Shown one piece after another: positions 1 through 11,400 of a stretch of DNA of 25,302 nucleotides. Under the pieces are notes generated by a model. The model did not search any database, was not told where the DNA came from, and worked only from the letters and a program-made list of their open reading frames with translations. The position numbers were made by a program, and so were the translations under genes. Where the stretch lies: the NCBI RefSeq assembly GCF_000485595.1, contig NW_014577073.1:844345-869646 (forward strand). The letters are read 5' to 3'. The DNA is from Priapulus caudatus (taxonomy: Eukaryota > Priapulida > Priapulimorpha > Priapulimorphida > Priapulidae). How positions within the stretch are numbered: position 1 is the stretch's first letter; every line of letters begins with the position of its first letter.

Positions 1-698
1 TGTAATATTACCATGAGTATGTCTATACTATGTTATCATGTGCTATAGACAATATAGATACGTTCATGATATTACTAATATGACCAACTGTTTCGTTACA
101 TATATATGTAACACGAGACACGTCAGTTCCTCTGCATACACCCAGCTTTTGTAATAGGATGTTTACTCAAGTATAAACTATGCACACTGCTATTCTGACA
201 AGCAGTTGTTTTCTGCAGGGCAACCTTTGTTTTTTACCTTTAGCAGGTTTTACCTTTAGCAGTTTTTGTTTTTTAGCAGGTGTTGTGCTTTTAACCTGTA
301 AATTCCTAAAGCATTCGGAATTTCAGGTAGCCAGCCTACCTCAACAATCACTCAGATATTGGTGGGCGATATAAGCTGATGCCCAGATGGATGGCACATG
401 GTCACTTGATTTCAAGAACAGCCGAGACTTCGGTGGTTCGGTAGCCACTCTCAGAATTACCTTGAGAAAAACCAATCGTTCAGCAAAAATCGTAGCAAAA
501 AGATCGAAAAAACTGGAAAAAAATCGATTATAATGACTCATGGAAGAGCCCACGCACTTCGGAAGACCGAAACATGAACCACGTCGTAAAACGCGAGGCG
601 CGCGTGCGCGCGCGTGCGACGACAAACACAAAGTCGAGACACGGCACGCGCCTAATCGCCGCTCGACCGCGATGTGCCACACGGCTATGGCAAGCATT
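1..698. other. Noncoding 3' flank
   Basis: No gene is supported here. The first 170 bases are AT-rich, 540-640 is CpG-rich with alternating GCGCGTGCGCGCGCGTG, and the longer open frames lack coding character. It lies downstream of the minus-strand gene. Confidence 0.6.
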
Positions 699-1442
699 TT
701 GTATCACAATTCGAGAAACAAAGCTTCCTGGCTAGAAACCTAGTTTCTTGAAGAAGAAGGGGGGATATATAAAGCAAGAGTATATATGGGAGAACTCCCA
801 TTATATAGCATATCTCCCATTATATACTCTTGGTAATGATATATGCCTAAGTTTTGATGCGAAAATAAACGTTTCAGATCTGAAAGTCTGAAATCTTGAC
901 GAGAGATGGTGCTACGCCGCCATTTTGGTTTTCGAATATTGCGCAAATAAAAACAATAAAATATTCCAGTCAAATTACTGTAACGAAGAATCTAAACCAC
1001 AATAATACACGTATATAGGTATGATTCATTGTAGAGTTGTTGACCATTTAGACGAAATAAACGTAATAGGACGTTGTCATCTCTCCCATAGGAGTAACAA
1101 CTGTTTTGGGGCTAGCCTTACACATATATACCCAAATTTAACAAAATCGAATGAATCTAGATGGCCATTTTAATTTTTGCCAAAAAGTGGGCATGACTCG
1201 AAAGTAGGTCGACTGGTGTGCAAAATAGGACGTTCAAATCTCTCCCATAGGAGTAACAACTGTATGCAATTTGAAACATGTGGGTCAAACGGTTCTTGAG
1301 TTATCGTTAACCGTAGGCAGACACTGAAATGCATAGTGAAATTGCCAAAATCTACCTAATTTGCATAATTTTTAAAAAAATATCAAAACCTGTGTGATAT
1401 GTTTCTTGCAAAGAAACTTGGTTTCTCGAATGGTGATACAAT
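699..1442. mobile_element. MITE-like element with 41-bp imperfect terminal inverted repeats
   Basis: The ends 699-739 and 1401-1441 are inverted copies matching at about 35 of 41 positions (outer ends TTGTATCAC and GTGATACAA). The interior contains two interspersed repeat families also seen elsewhere in the window (756-1090 and 1085-1400). No transposase is present and no clear target-site duplication is seen. It lies 47 bases past the stop codon, so the 3' UTR probably runs into it. A minus-strand ATTAAA at 1168-1173 is the best poly(A) signal candidate, and a weak one. Confidence 0.6.
756..1090. repeat. Interspersed repeat family R1, copy 1
   Basis: It begins GGGATATATAAAGCAAGAG, has an internal inverted pair (TATATGGGAGAA / CTCCCATTATATA) and ends near AGGACGTTGTCATCTCTC. 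Copies at 10305-10680 and 17685-18050 share the same order of landmarks. Noncoding. Confidence 0.75.
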
Positions 1443-1488
1443 ACGCGGTGCCCCCCCTGGCGTAATCGCGCGCGTGAGACATCGTAGG

Positions 1489-2077
1489 TTACATTCTCGT
1501 TTCGAGCGAGCCCTGCTCGAGCTCTCTCAGCACGCAGTCGGGGCAGGCGAGGGGCACGAAGCCCGGAGCCTTGTACATGCTGACGATGAGCTGTGCGGTC
1601 TGCGCGGGCACGTGCGCGTTGCCCTGCAGCGAGCGCTCCAGCTTGCCGAGAACCGCGTCGGCGAAGACGTGCCGCGCAAAGTTGTGCCCGCACGAGAACA
1701 GCGCCACCTGGCGGTCGTCGGCATCGCTGCCGTCCGTCTCCTGCCGCAGACGCTCGACGTCGGCCGCCGAGAGCGCGACATGCTGCGCGGCGCCCCCTGG
1801 CTGGATCCGCAGGCTCGTCATCACCTCCGTCCACAGCCGGTCGGCGGTGACCGGCGGCGCGGCGGACGTGACGCGCCCGCCGCCATCTTGCTTCGCGGCC
1901 GGCGGGGACTTTGCGGAGTCGTCGTCGTCGCCGTCGCCGACGATCTGTTTTACGAGAGGTGTGCTCAGCTGCCCTTGCTGTATCTGCTGCGCGACGGCGG
2001 CTACGACGTCGAGACAGAACGTGTCGGACAGCTGGCGATCAAGTCTCACGTGGGGGCCGTCCGGCATGTCGATGCCC
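1489..2077 (-). CDS. Exon 15: terminal exon with CGH...CPDC putative zinc module
   Basis: Acceptor CGTGGCAG is followed by G completing Arg, then GIDMPDGPHVRLDRQLSDTF and 195 codons to TAA at 1491-1489. The order is a helix (CLDVVAAVAQQIQQG), a low-complexity acidic and Pro/Gly linker (VGDGDDDDSAK, then PPAAKQDGGG), a second helix (ADRLWTEVMTSLR), then FSCGHNF and, 49 residues after the first Cys, ACPDCVLRELEQ near the end. The C, H, C, C spacing suggests one zinc site, as in degenerate RING/zinc-ribbon tails of trafficking proteins (inference). The GC-rich coding contrasts with the AT-rich flanks. An alternative acceptor CTGCAG upstream would not fit the phase. Confidence 0.87.
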
Positions 2078-5000
2078 CTGCCACGACGGAAAACACAAGC
2101 GATCGCGCGTGAAACGGGCTGCAGATGGAGAGCATTTACAAATACGCAGTGGCTACGCGTCCGGTCATCCATTACAAAGCTCAGCACAGATTCCCAAATC
2201 CACGTCACTTTATTAGGCCACGCGACTTTCAAATCGTTGATTTTACTGGATTTTCTAGTATTGCTTCAAAAGTTACAAAAACACATTTTTTTGATAAAAT
2301 ACCTAAAGGTAAATAATATTATGGTAAAAACTTATTGTTTATTACTGAAAAAATACAGTTGGGTTCACATAAGAAATATATGACCGGACGCGTAGCCTGG
2401 GAGCTGGGAGTCCGGTAACCGGACTCAATTAATGTTGAGAATATTTGGAATATATAATCCCAGAATACCTAATTACCCAATTAAATTAGGTATTCCCTGA
2501 TTAAATAACACCCGTGAATGCTAAAAGCAATAACTCTTTGGATCGTGGCTGCAGATGAGAATACTTCTTCTTCTCGTTGTCAGGATTATCCAACTAAATA
2601 ACATCCGTGAATGATAAAAACACTACCATATGTACTCCCGTAATAACCGCAAATTTGGCCTCAGATTTCAACCCTGTATTTGCTCTGCGGTCTATAAGTG
2701 CGCCATACCATGATGGGAAATATACTAGGCGCAATACTTGGTTACCCGATTCAAAATGAGGTGCGGCTTATAGGCGCCCGCGGTTATTACGCGATCATAT
2801 ACGGTAGGTAGATCGTGTTTGGATCATGGATACGGGTAAGAATATTTTTTCTTCTGCTGACCAGAGTGTCAGGCTACGGCCAAAGACTTGCATCACTGCA
2901 GAGTATTACTGTGGCCTGGTGACATTATACACACTAATAGTCGCTTGAACAATTCTTGCTGAACGACCGATTTTTGTGCCTAAAAATGATTTTAAGTCAT
3001 ACCTGATTATGTAAATGGCTAGGGATGGAGCTAGTGTGTCCAGCTGCGACCGTAAAGTGGTCTCGAGGTCAGAGAGTGGCAGCTTGTGTGTTAACCAGAA
3101 TTTCAGTGCAGCTTCAAGTAGTTGCAGCCAGTCGGGTGGTGCAGGGAGACCCATCTCATCCACGCCATCAGCCTCCACACAGTTGCTGCACACAAACACG
3201 GCAATATTTCACAACAATAATCCATTATAATAAAACCAGCAGACACCATAACCCATCAAAAATCATACGGACATCAGAACACATCAGAAGCTCTGGGCAT
3301 TTAACAGCGCTATTTTTCATGCTGCACCATTTTCAGTATGGGATTACCAACTCCACGCGGATTACCTAACTAAATATTTCAAATAACATTGCGCAAAGCA
3401 TAAAAAGCGCCAGTACGTGCGCACAGTTGTCTTGAATAGCGAAACAGAATACGAGCGAATACAATAGCGAAGCAGATACCGTATGTAGTGCTGCACGACA
3501 AGGCAAGCGACAGTCGTCAGTTCGGCGCGCTCTGGTGGCATCTGCTCGAGCGCGGTGAGTCGGTATTGAAGCGCGAGAGGCAAGTCTCCGCGCAGTGCGG
3601 CTACGTCGGAGGCGCTGTCCCACAGATCCTGCTCCACACACCGGCCCTGCACGCGATCGCGGTCGTACAAGCCCCACAGCCGCTGCCGAAGAAGACAGAG
3701 TCAGCACATAGTGCCAAAAGGACAGTTTGTGTCAAAACCCACACGACATAAATGCAAGCGCCACAGCCGCTCTGCCTCAGAGGATAAGATTCACTCACAG
3801 GGTCGGCATAGTGTCGAAAGGACAGTTTGTCTTAAAACCCACACGACATAAATGCAAGCCCCACAGCCGCTGCCAGAGAAAGATTCACTCACAGGGTCGG
3901 CATAGTGTCGAAAGGACAGTTTGTCTTAAAACCCACACGACATAAATGCAACTTCATTTGTAAACAACAGCCTCAAGTCAATGTCAGCAAGCAACATTTT
4001 TGTGAATGTATACAAGAAAAATCTGTAGCACGAAATCAGTAGTTTATCCGGCAATCTATGAGAAATTTTATTGGAAATCACTGCGGAAATCAGGTTAGTG
4101 GTGATTAAATTAATCCTAATTAATAAAAAATAAAAAATAAATTTTTCTAGGAATCTTTTCGTGCAGCACAGCCTAAAGCAAACGTTCTTATGCCAACTAC
4201 TAGATAGATAATCCTGACACAACAGATGCGCATAAGAAATACGAAGGTACCTGTAAGGTCTGCCTTAGTATGGATGCCCAGTGCTCATCGTCTAGGTCGT
4301 GTGGTAGGCGAGGTAACTCGAGATGAATCAACCCTCTCTCTCCCTCCTGAACGTGCCAGCAGAGCATACGAAAAGAGAAATCGCTTGGTACAAATTTCAC
4401 AAAATCTTGCCACACATTTAGAGATGTATTCATTATATTGTGAGTTTTTTTCAGCTGTGAAAAGTTAGAAGAACCTGACAAAGACTACCAAAAGTCGAAA
4501 CTAGTCATCCATGTCCATTGCTAACTTTGTGCAGCATTTTCTCAACATAACGTTTATTAAACCATATGTAAAACGGCATTATCCAACCAGCAAATCAAAT
4601 CCACGTGGGGTAACACAGTAGAGCTGTGCTCCGTAGAGGCACGCATGTCCATTTAGAAATATATGTATAATACGTGTCGAATGCTCTTCTCAGATGAAGT
4701 ATCATCTTTCCACGGCATATGTCGCCATATGTGATACATAACTTTCTAGCATGGCTACCGGTCACACAGACTGTACAAGGCAACATTTGTTTGCAACGCC
4801 TGCGCTTCGTAAAACTTGACACTCTACGCAATAACAGCGGAACGCACAGTGCAAACCACATTCCAAACGTGACATTTCATCATGCGCATGCAGTAGTAAT
4901 CCTCGCCACGCATGCAACGTATGCATAACTCGATCTTGTCACGTCACCTGCATAGACATGCACGACCGCTGGGGGCATCAACGGCTGATTACCTGTCTGT

Positions 5001-5379
5001 GTAAGGGTGGGATCTCAGGTACATCCGGTACGTGCTGCGGTTTCAACACGCCCAGCCGCAGATTAATCGCCCGCGACGGAATGCTGATCACTCGTCTGTT
5101 CGTTTTAACCATCACGTTCTGGGCACCAGGGGGCAGCCTGATGAATGGTTGGCTTTCGGCTCGGGGCGGGTGACCCACCTGGAGACAGAGCGACAAACGT
5201 TCAACTAACGATTCACATCGTAGTTGTCTTCAGTGTTTTCTTCCTCAGTTTCCTTATGTAGTATGTTTACATGTACTTAGTTTGCTTACCTAGTATACTA
5301 GCTTACACGTACGATTACTACAAATATTGTTGCTGTTGCTGCGGCTGCTGCTGTTGCTGCTGCAGCTGCTGTTACTGCG

Positions 5380-5416
<37 letters not shown>

Positions 5417-8400
5417 AGATTCATGACTTTAATTATCAATCTTTTTAAATGATTCCATGCTGAGCATGGTAACTTTAGCTTAACTATTCCTAATACATAA
5501 GAAAGTATGATAGCATAATGGTATAAGAAGGTTTTAGACAGTTGATATCTTAAGACTCATGAACAATGATACAGTACACAGCACAATGAATTAAAAGAAG
5601 CTGCTGTTCCGGGTAATGGTAATGCTGATGATGTTAACGCCAATAGTTATACATTCCATTACTTTTCGGTGCGAGCTCTTGAGAGCTCCAGAAATCCGAA
5701 GAAACCACCTCACCTCACACTCATGCTTACCTCACCATTTTCGTTCCTTCCCCAGGCCCAGACTTTTCCGTCCATGTCTATGACGACAGTGAAGTCACTG
5801 CCACATGCTACATGTTCGATTTTTCGGTCAATAAGGCACAGTTCTCTGGTGGGCACAATCTATAACAGATAAGAGTGACTGCTTGATCCTATATTTTTAG
5901 CAAACAAGAAATAAACGTTGAATAAAACACTTCTATGTACTAACACATGATAATAAAATAGATGTGATAACAGGTAATATATTATTGGTAATAAGTTATA
6001 ATTATCTTGTTATCTAATTTCTCTCTGATTGTGTTAGTGTCCAAGCGTTGGCCCCATGCTGTGAAAACCCCTTCCATACACGAAATCTCTCACAGCCATT
6101 AATGACACATGGTCACACCACAGAACCAACGGATCATTTATAGATTTTTTTCAGACTTATTAACATGTGGTTTTCACACACCTGTGATTTTCTATCACCT
6201 GTTCCTAGCTGACCATCCATGTTTTTGCCCCACAGGTAGAGAGCACCATCATCAGAAAGAATCGCAGAATGGGTATTTCCACAGCTAATCTGTAATGGAA
6301 AGCATTCAGAGTAAAACAAATGCAAAAATACCCCCACGATATTTGCACATGGTTAACTATAGATGTATGCACGCAGCACATCACAGCCGCAAAAACTGTT
6401 ACCGTTTCCTCCATGGAAAACTATGGAAAACAGATCAGCAATCGTATATCACGCAGAAATAAAGCAGAAACAACCTAGCTCAAAGTTAGTCCCATTCCTC
6501 GCTTCCTCGACCTACCTCTCCTCGTCCCGGCATTTCCTTCTCTGCTCACGGCCAGGGCGCTTCTCTCTACCGCACTCCTTCTCGCTGCTCACTGCGCCAG
6601 CATTTCTGGCCTCTAATCTCCGTCTCTCTCTCCCACTAGCACTCAGTGCAAAACCTGAAACAGTGCCCTGGCGTAATATTCACCCTTTACCTCTCCCACA
6701 CCAGCGCTCTCCCCCACTTCTTCAGAGCGCAGGCCTCTGATGAGACAGCGAGCGATTCGCCCTTCCTCTTCCTCAAAACTGAGCTTCTCACCACCCTTCT
6801 CCTTCTCGCTCACAACTGTCGAACGTCTCAGAGTGTCCGTCCCCTAGTTGCTTTCTCCTGCTTACACCTTTACCACCGGTTGCGAGGCTTCTCCCCTCCG
6901 TAATTCTGCTTCTCGGTCCTTGCCCTTCTGGTCCTCGCCGTCTCCCTGCTCCTGGCCGATTACCGTCCCTATCCTACTGCCACCTTAGTCTTACCTGCCT
7001 TCCTTGCTTCGCCTCACACGCACCATTTTCGCCGCCACCTTCCTCGCTCACCCTTTCCGCCAGGTCCCAACCTTTTGTGAACTGTCTAAAATGCGGCTCA
7101 ATCGCACAATCTCTCGACGGCGGGGCCAATAACTCCTTTGCCGCTCAGCCGCCAGCCACGTAGTTACTCACCCGCCGGCCTGGCGCCCGTCAGCGAGGCG
7201 CCTCAGTGGTAGAGGGTCTGGGGCAATGCCACGTCCCAGAAATTTTTGAAATCAATTATTTTAAGCCATATTTCCTGCAAATCGCAGGCATACTGGGCCA
7301 TATCTCATCTCTGAGAACACCGGTGTGGACCTTCAACTAGCACTCAACCCCTCACAGCTTACGGATTGAAAACCCAATCCAGCCACCACGGAGTTCATTT
7401 TTAATAATACGTGGTATTTAGTAATCGCTCCAAAATGAAATCTTATACATGAACTAGGTATTTATCAGTAAGCTCGAAAACCTGCAGGGAAATGGATCCA
7501 TTAAAAGTGGAGGACCTTAGGAATCTATTAGGGATCTTTAACTATACAGACAAATGCGCGACCCATTGTCTTACGTACTTAGACAGGCGCGCCTCCTGTC
7601 TGACTAGAGGGCTGTTGCTAGGCTGTTCCCAGGTCTTGCTTACGCGAGTAGACACTTGCAGATAACAAAATCGCATAATAGAGAAACGGAGGCTACGACA
7701 GTCTTGGATACGCTAGAGCCACGTCTGCTGCCGACGGTCGCTGAGACCGATGGTAGGGGGGCGGGACGGGGGGGTGCCAGAACCTATAGCTTAAAAAGCT
7801 AGACGGCTTACTGCCTCGAAAGTATTCATCGGCTTTGCTATAGCGCTGACTCACTTGTCCCAAAGAAACGAGCGAGCTGTACCGGCCAGCGGCTGTTATG
7901 AACTTGACTACTGCTACTTTGCTACTTCCTGATGCTTAATCAACCTTCGGCTCTCCTGACAAGCTTCTCTGCTGTTCAGGCAGTTCTAACGCCTGGTGAA
8001 CGTGCCGTGCGTAAATATTCCCGCCAGCCTCTGAGAGACACAGTCGATATGGCGTGCCGCACAGTGCGAGCGACGTACTCGTGCGTAACTATACCCCCAG
8101 GCAGCCGTCTGAATGAGAACCAGCGTCGCTGCGCGGGGACACTAGGACTGCGCAGTAGAACTGCGCCTTGCGTAATATTCCCACACTGCAGCCTCTGATG
8201 AGACAGCAAAGATCAAAAGCGCGGGTACAGCTTATACCACTGACGACATGCCTACGACTCGCTACACGGCAAGGCGAGCGCTGGCGACAGCCCGGGCACG
8301 CGCCGAAGGCAGTGCTCAAAAACGCGGGAGATTGAGCGTGAACGTGCCTTCTGATGACAGCACGCGCGCGCGGCGTGAAAGTGCCTATTCCGCAGCCTTG

Positions 8401-11400
8401 AACAGCGTCAGCCGCCGCCGTTGCGTAATACTTCCCTGGGTACTGCAGCCTCTGATGAGCACACGCACTACTCGCAGCTAGATCGCTGCGCAGCAGGCAC
8501 CGCGACAACCCCGTTGCCTGCTATATACGGCCCGCAGCCTACTGATAGAGACAGATTAGGTCACGCCGGCCACGCGTGAACGTGCCCTGCGTAATATTTC
8601 CCGAACAGGCCTGATGAGCAAGCGATACACAGCCGCACGCGCCCGGCCGTGAACGGTGCCTGCGTATATTCGCCCCCGCAGGCCTCTGATGAGACAGGCG
8701 ATCGCAGGCGCCACAGCATGCAGGATAGCGGCGTGAGACGTACCTGCGTAATATTCCCCGCCAGCCATGACTGAATGAAGGCAGGACGATCCGCCGGAGG
8801 GCCGGCCGGGTTAGCATGCCGGTGAAACGTACCTGCGTAATATGTTCTCAGCGCAACGCCAATGCCAGATGAGCAGGCGATCACCGCCGCATGTGGTGAA
8901 AACGTGCCTGGCGTAAATATTCCCGCAGCCTCTGATGATACAGTGCATCGCGGCGATGAATCGTTGCCTGCGTAAGGGGGTATTACCCGGCAGCCGTCTG
9001 ATGAGACAGTGGATCGCCGCGCGCATGGAACGTGCTGCGTATATTCCGACTGCACACTTGTGGATGCCCAACGGGCGTCGGTACCGGCGCCCATGTGCGA
9101 GAAAGTGTCCTCCCCTTCCGATCCTCCCTCCCGGCCTCGCCTCACCTGCTTACTGTCGCCGGATTCGCAGTCTCACTTCTGCTCTCCTCTTACTCCTTCC
9201 TGCTCCCGCTCCTCCTCCTTCTCGCGTCTCAGACCTCCTCAACGCCCCATATCTCGGCGGCCTGGCTGTATGCGCGTCTGTAGAGTGGCGAAGTTGGTCG
9301 GCCAGGACGTCCGAAGACAAAACGGCAAGCGTCGGTTCTGGAGCGCTACGGAATCGAGCGGAGTCAGAGCGCTTCCTCTCCTCATCTATCGTCGTTGCGG
9401 CCCGGCCGCTGTCGGACGCCGCGCACGCGGAGATGCACGGCGCTCCTGACAGGCGTCGGACGCGCGAGCCCGCGCGCGGCGGCGGCCGGCGGCGCGGGCA
9501 GCGGTCGGCCTCCCTGCCGTGCGCGTCGTGGACTTCGCAGAGCGCGCTGCCTCGGGCTGCACGCCCACGTCCAGACGGCGCGCGATGGGCGAGCCACGGC
9601 GCACCTGCAGCGAAATCGTTCGTGCGGCTGATTCAATGTAACATCGTTCATAGGCGTCCTGATTCGCGATATAAATCGAGTCGCAGACGTGCGAATCGTT
9701 ACGGCAGCTTGCTAATGCACGACTAAACACGAATTATGAGGAAAATGAAACGTAATCGAACGTAATTTGATGTGATCGAAGACAATGTCGGGAGTAACCG
9801 TGTCCGTCACAATGTCGTGCGAACACAAATACATCGCTATGGAAAATGCGCGAGTATGTCGGAGCGCGTATGTCGTTACAGCAAAGACTAAGTTTTGAAA
9901 TACGTACGAGAAAAGCGGATCGGTTAGTGGGTGCTAGCGACGATTATCCTCATGCCGTGTGCTTAACATTCATGGAAGGAATCCGGGCTTGAAAGGTATA
10001 CTGCACGGCTCGGGAGTGGGCACCATAACCGTACGGAGTGGTCAGTTTCATGGAGATGGCCGGTCCGAGTCCCAGCTGACCATACGCGCCGCATCCAAAC
10101 GTGAAAACTTGGCCCTGCAGATCACAAAGATCTCTTCACCGACGGAACAAAAACATCGACAAAAGAACAAAAGAATCCTTCCACCAATCACTATACCGCA
10201 GTATAAAAAAATCAATTAAATGAAAGTGTCAATGACACTAATAGCTCACGCAGCACATGAAAGTTGGAATGACGAAGCTGGTAGCTCGACCATGGGGTGA
10301 TGAATAGAAGAGGAGGGGATATATAAAGCAAGGTATATATGGGAGAATCCAGCATTATTACATATCTCCCATTATATAACTCTTGATAATGAATATACGT
10401 GCCATAAGTTTTTGCAGGTGCGAAAATAAATGTTTTCAGATCTGTAAGTCTTGCAAATCTTGAACGAGAGATAGCGCTACGCCAAATGATGAGCCATTTT
10501 TGGTTCCGTCGAATATCGGCGCAAATAAAAACAATAAAAAATAGTTCCAATCAAATTACGGTAACCGAAGAATCTAAAACACAATATTTACACTTAATAT
10601 AGGTATGATTGTAGAGTGGTTGACCAGTTAGATCGAATATAAACGTAATAGGACGTTGTCATCTCTCGCAACAGTATTAGAATGACAATTTGTGTTTTCA
10701 GCCTGAAAACAATGGGCGAAGCAGGCCTGGTCAGGGGGTTCAGGTAGTTTTTGAATTTCACATTACAAGCATAAAATGTGCATTAGGAGGACAACATACA
10801 GGAACAATAACTTGTTCACAGAGCGATATTACAGGTACACTGGGCAGAAGAGATATATCTTGCACTAGTCAACTAATCGCATATACACATGAGAATCGTA
10901 AATAATGCCAATACGACAAAATTTACTTAGCCATTCTGGCAAAACAAAATTAATTTTAATGTAACAACTTCGACACTGTTCCAAAAGGCTGTAACCTTTA
11001 TATAATATAAGATGTTCATTGTCCAGGCAGTCAAAATTTGTTTCTCTGATGGCACTACAGTAGCTATATTCAATCATATTGAGAACAACCTTATCAGCGG
11101 AGGCTTGTACTGCTGCAAAGGCAAGTCGTGAGCCCCGNNNNNNNNNNNNNNNNNNNNNNNNNGGAATGAAAACACCCGACGAGACTGGGGCTATGCAGCA
11201 GACAGGCGATCGCGAGCCGGTGCCTTGTGGGGTCGCCAGCCAAAGCGCGAACGTGCCTGCGTAATATCCGCAGGCCTGTATGAGACAGCGATGGCGTGGC
11301 GCGTGAACGTGCCTGCGTAATATTCCCGCAGCCTCTGATGAGAGCAGCGATGCGCGCGGGGCGTGAACGTACTGCGTAAATATTCCCGCAGCCTCTGATG

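Larger units (their letters stand above)
9069..10762. repeat. Left copy of duplicated segment
   Basis: It starts at CAACGGGCGTCGG and ends at GTAGTTTTTGAATTTCACA. It contains the pyrimidine tract, exon 8, exon 7 and an R1 repeat in the same order as 16487-18127. Differences are mainly one- or two-base indels throughout, with few substitutions. Confidence 0.88.

Noticed and set aside
1399-2383. Plus-strand open frames of 237 and 270 codons
   Set aside because: They are antisense shadows of the terminal exon, caused by its GC-rich codons. The minus strand gives the phase-consistent exon with a conserved-type Cys/His tail.
5327-5416. Polyglutamine-coding exon
   Set aside because: The CAG tract on the gene strand lies between exons 10 and 11, which join in phase 0 without it, and it is not bordered by convincing splice sites.
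6363-6903. Plus-strand open frames in the pyrimidine-rich region
   Set aside because: Low-complexity Ser/Leu/Pro translations of a C/T tract, with no splice context or domain.
9266-10114. A second, separate RCC1 gene or extra propeller blades
   Set aside because: The sequence is an indel-ridden copy of 16648-17477 with the same flanks, and the count of seven blades is already complete without it.
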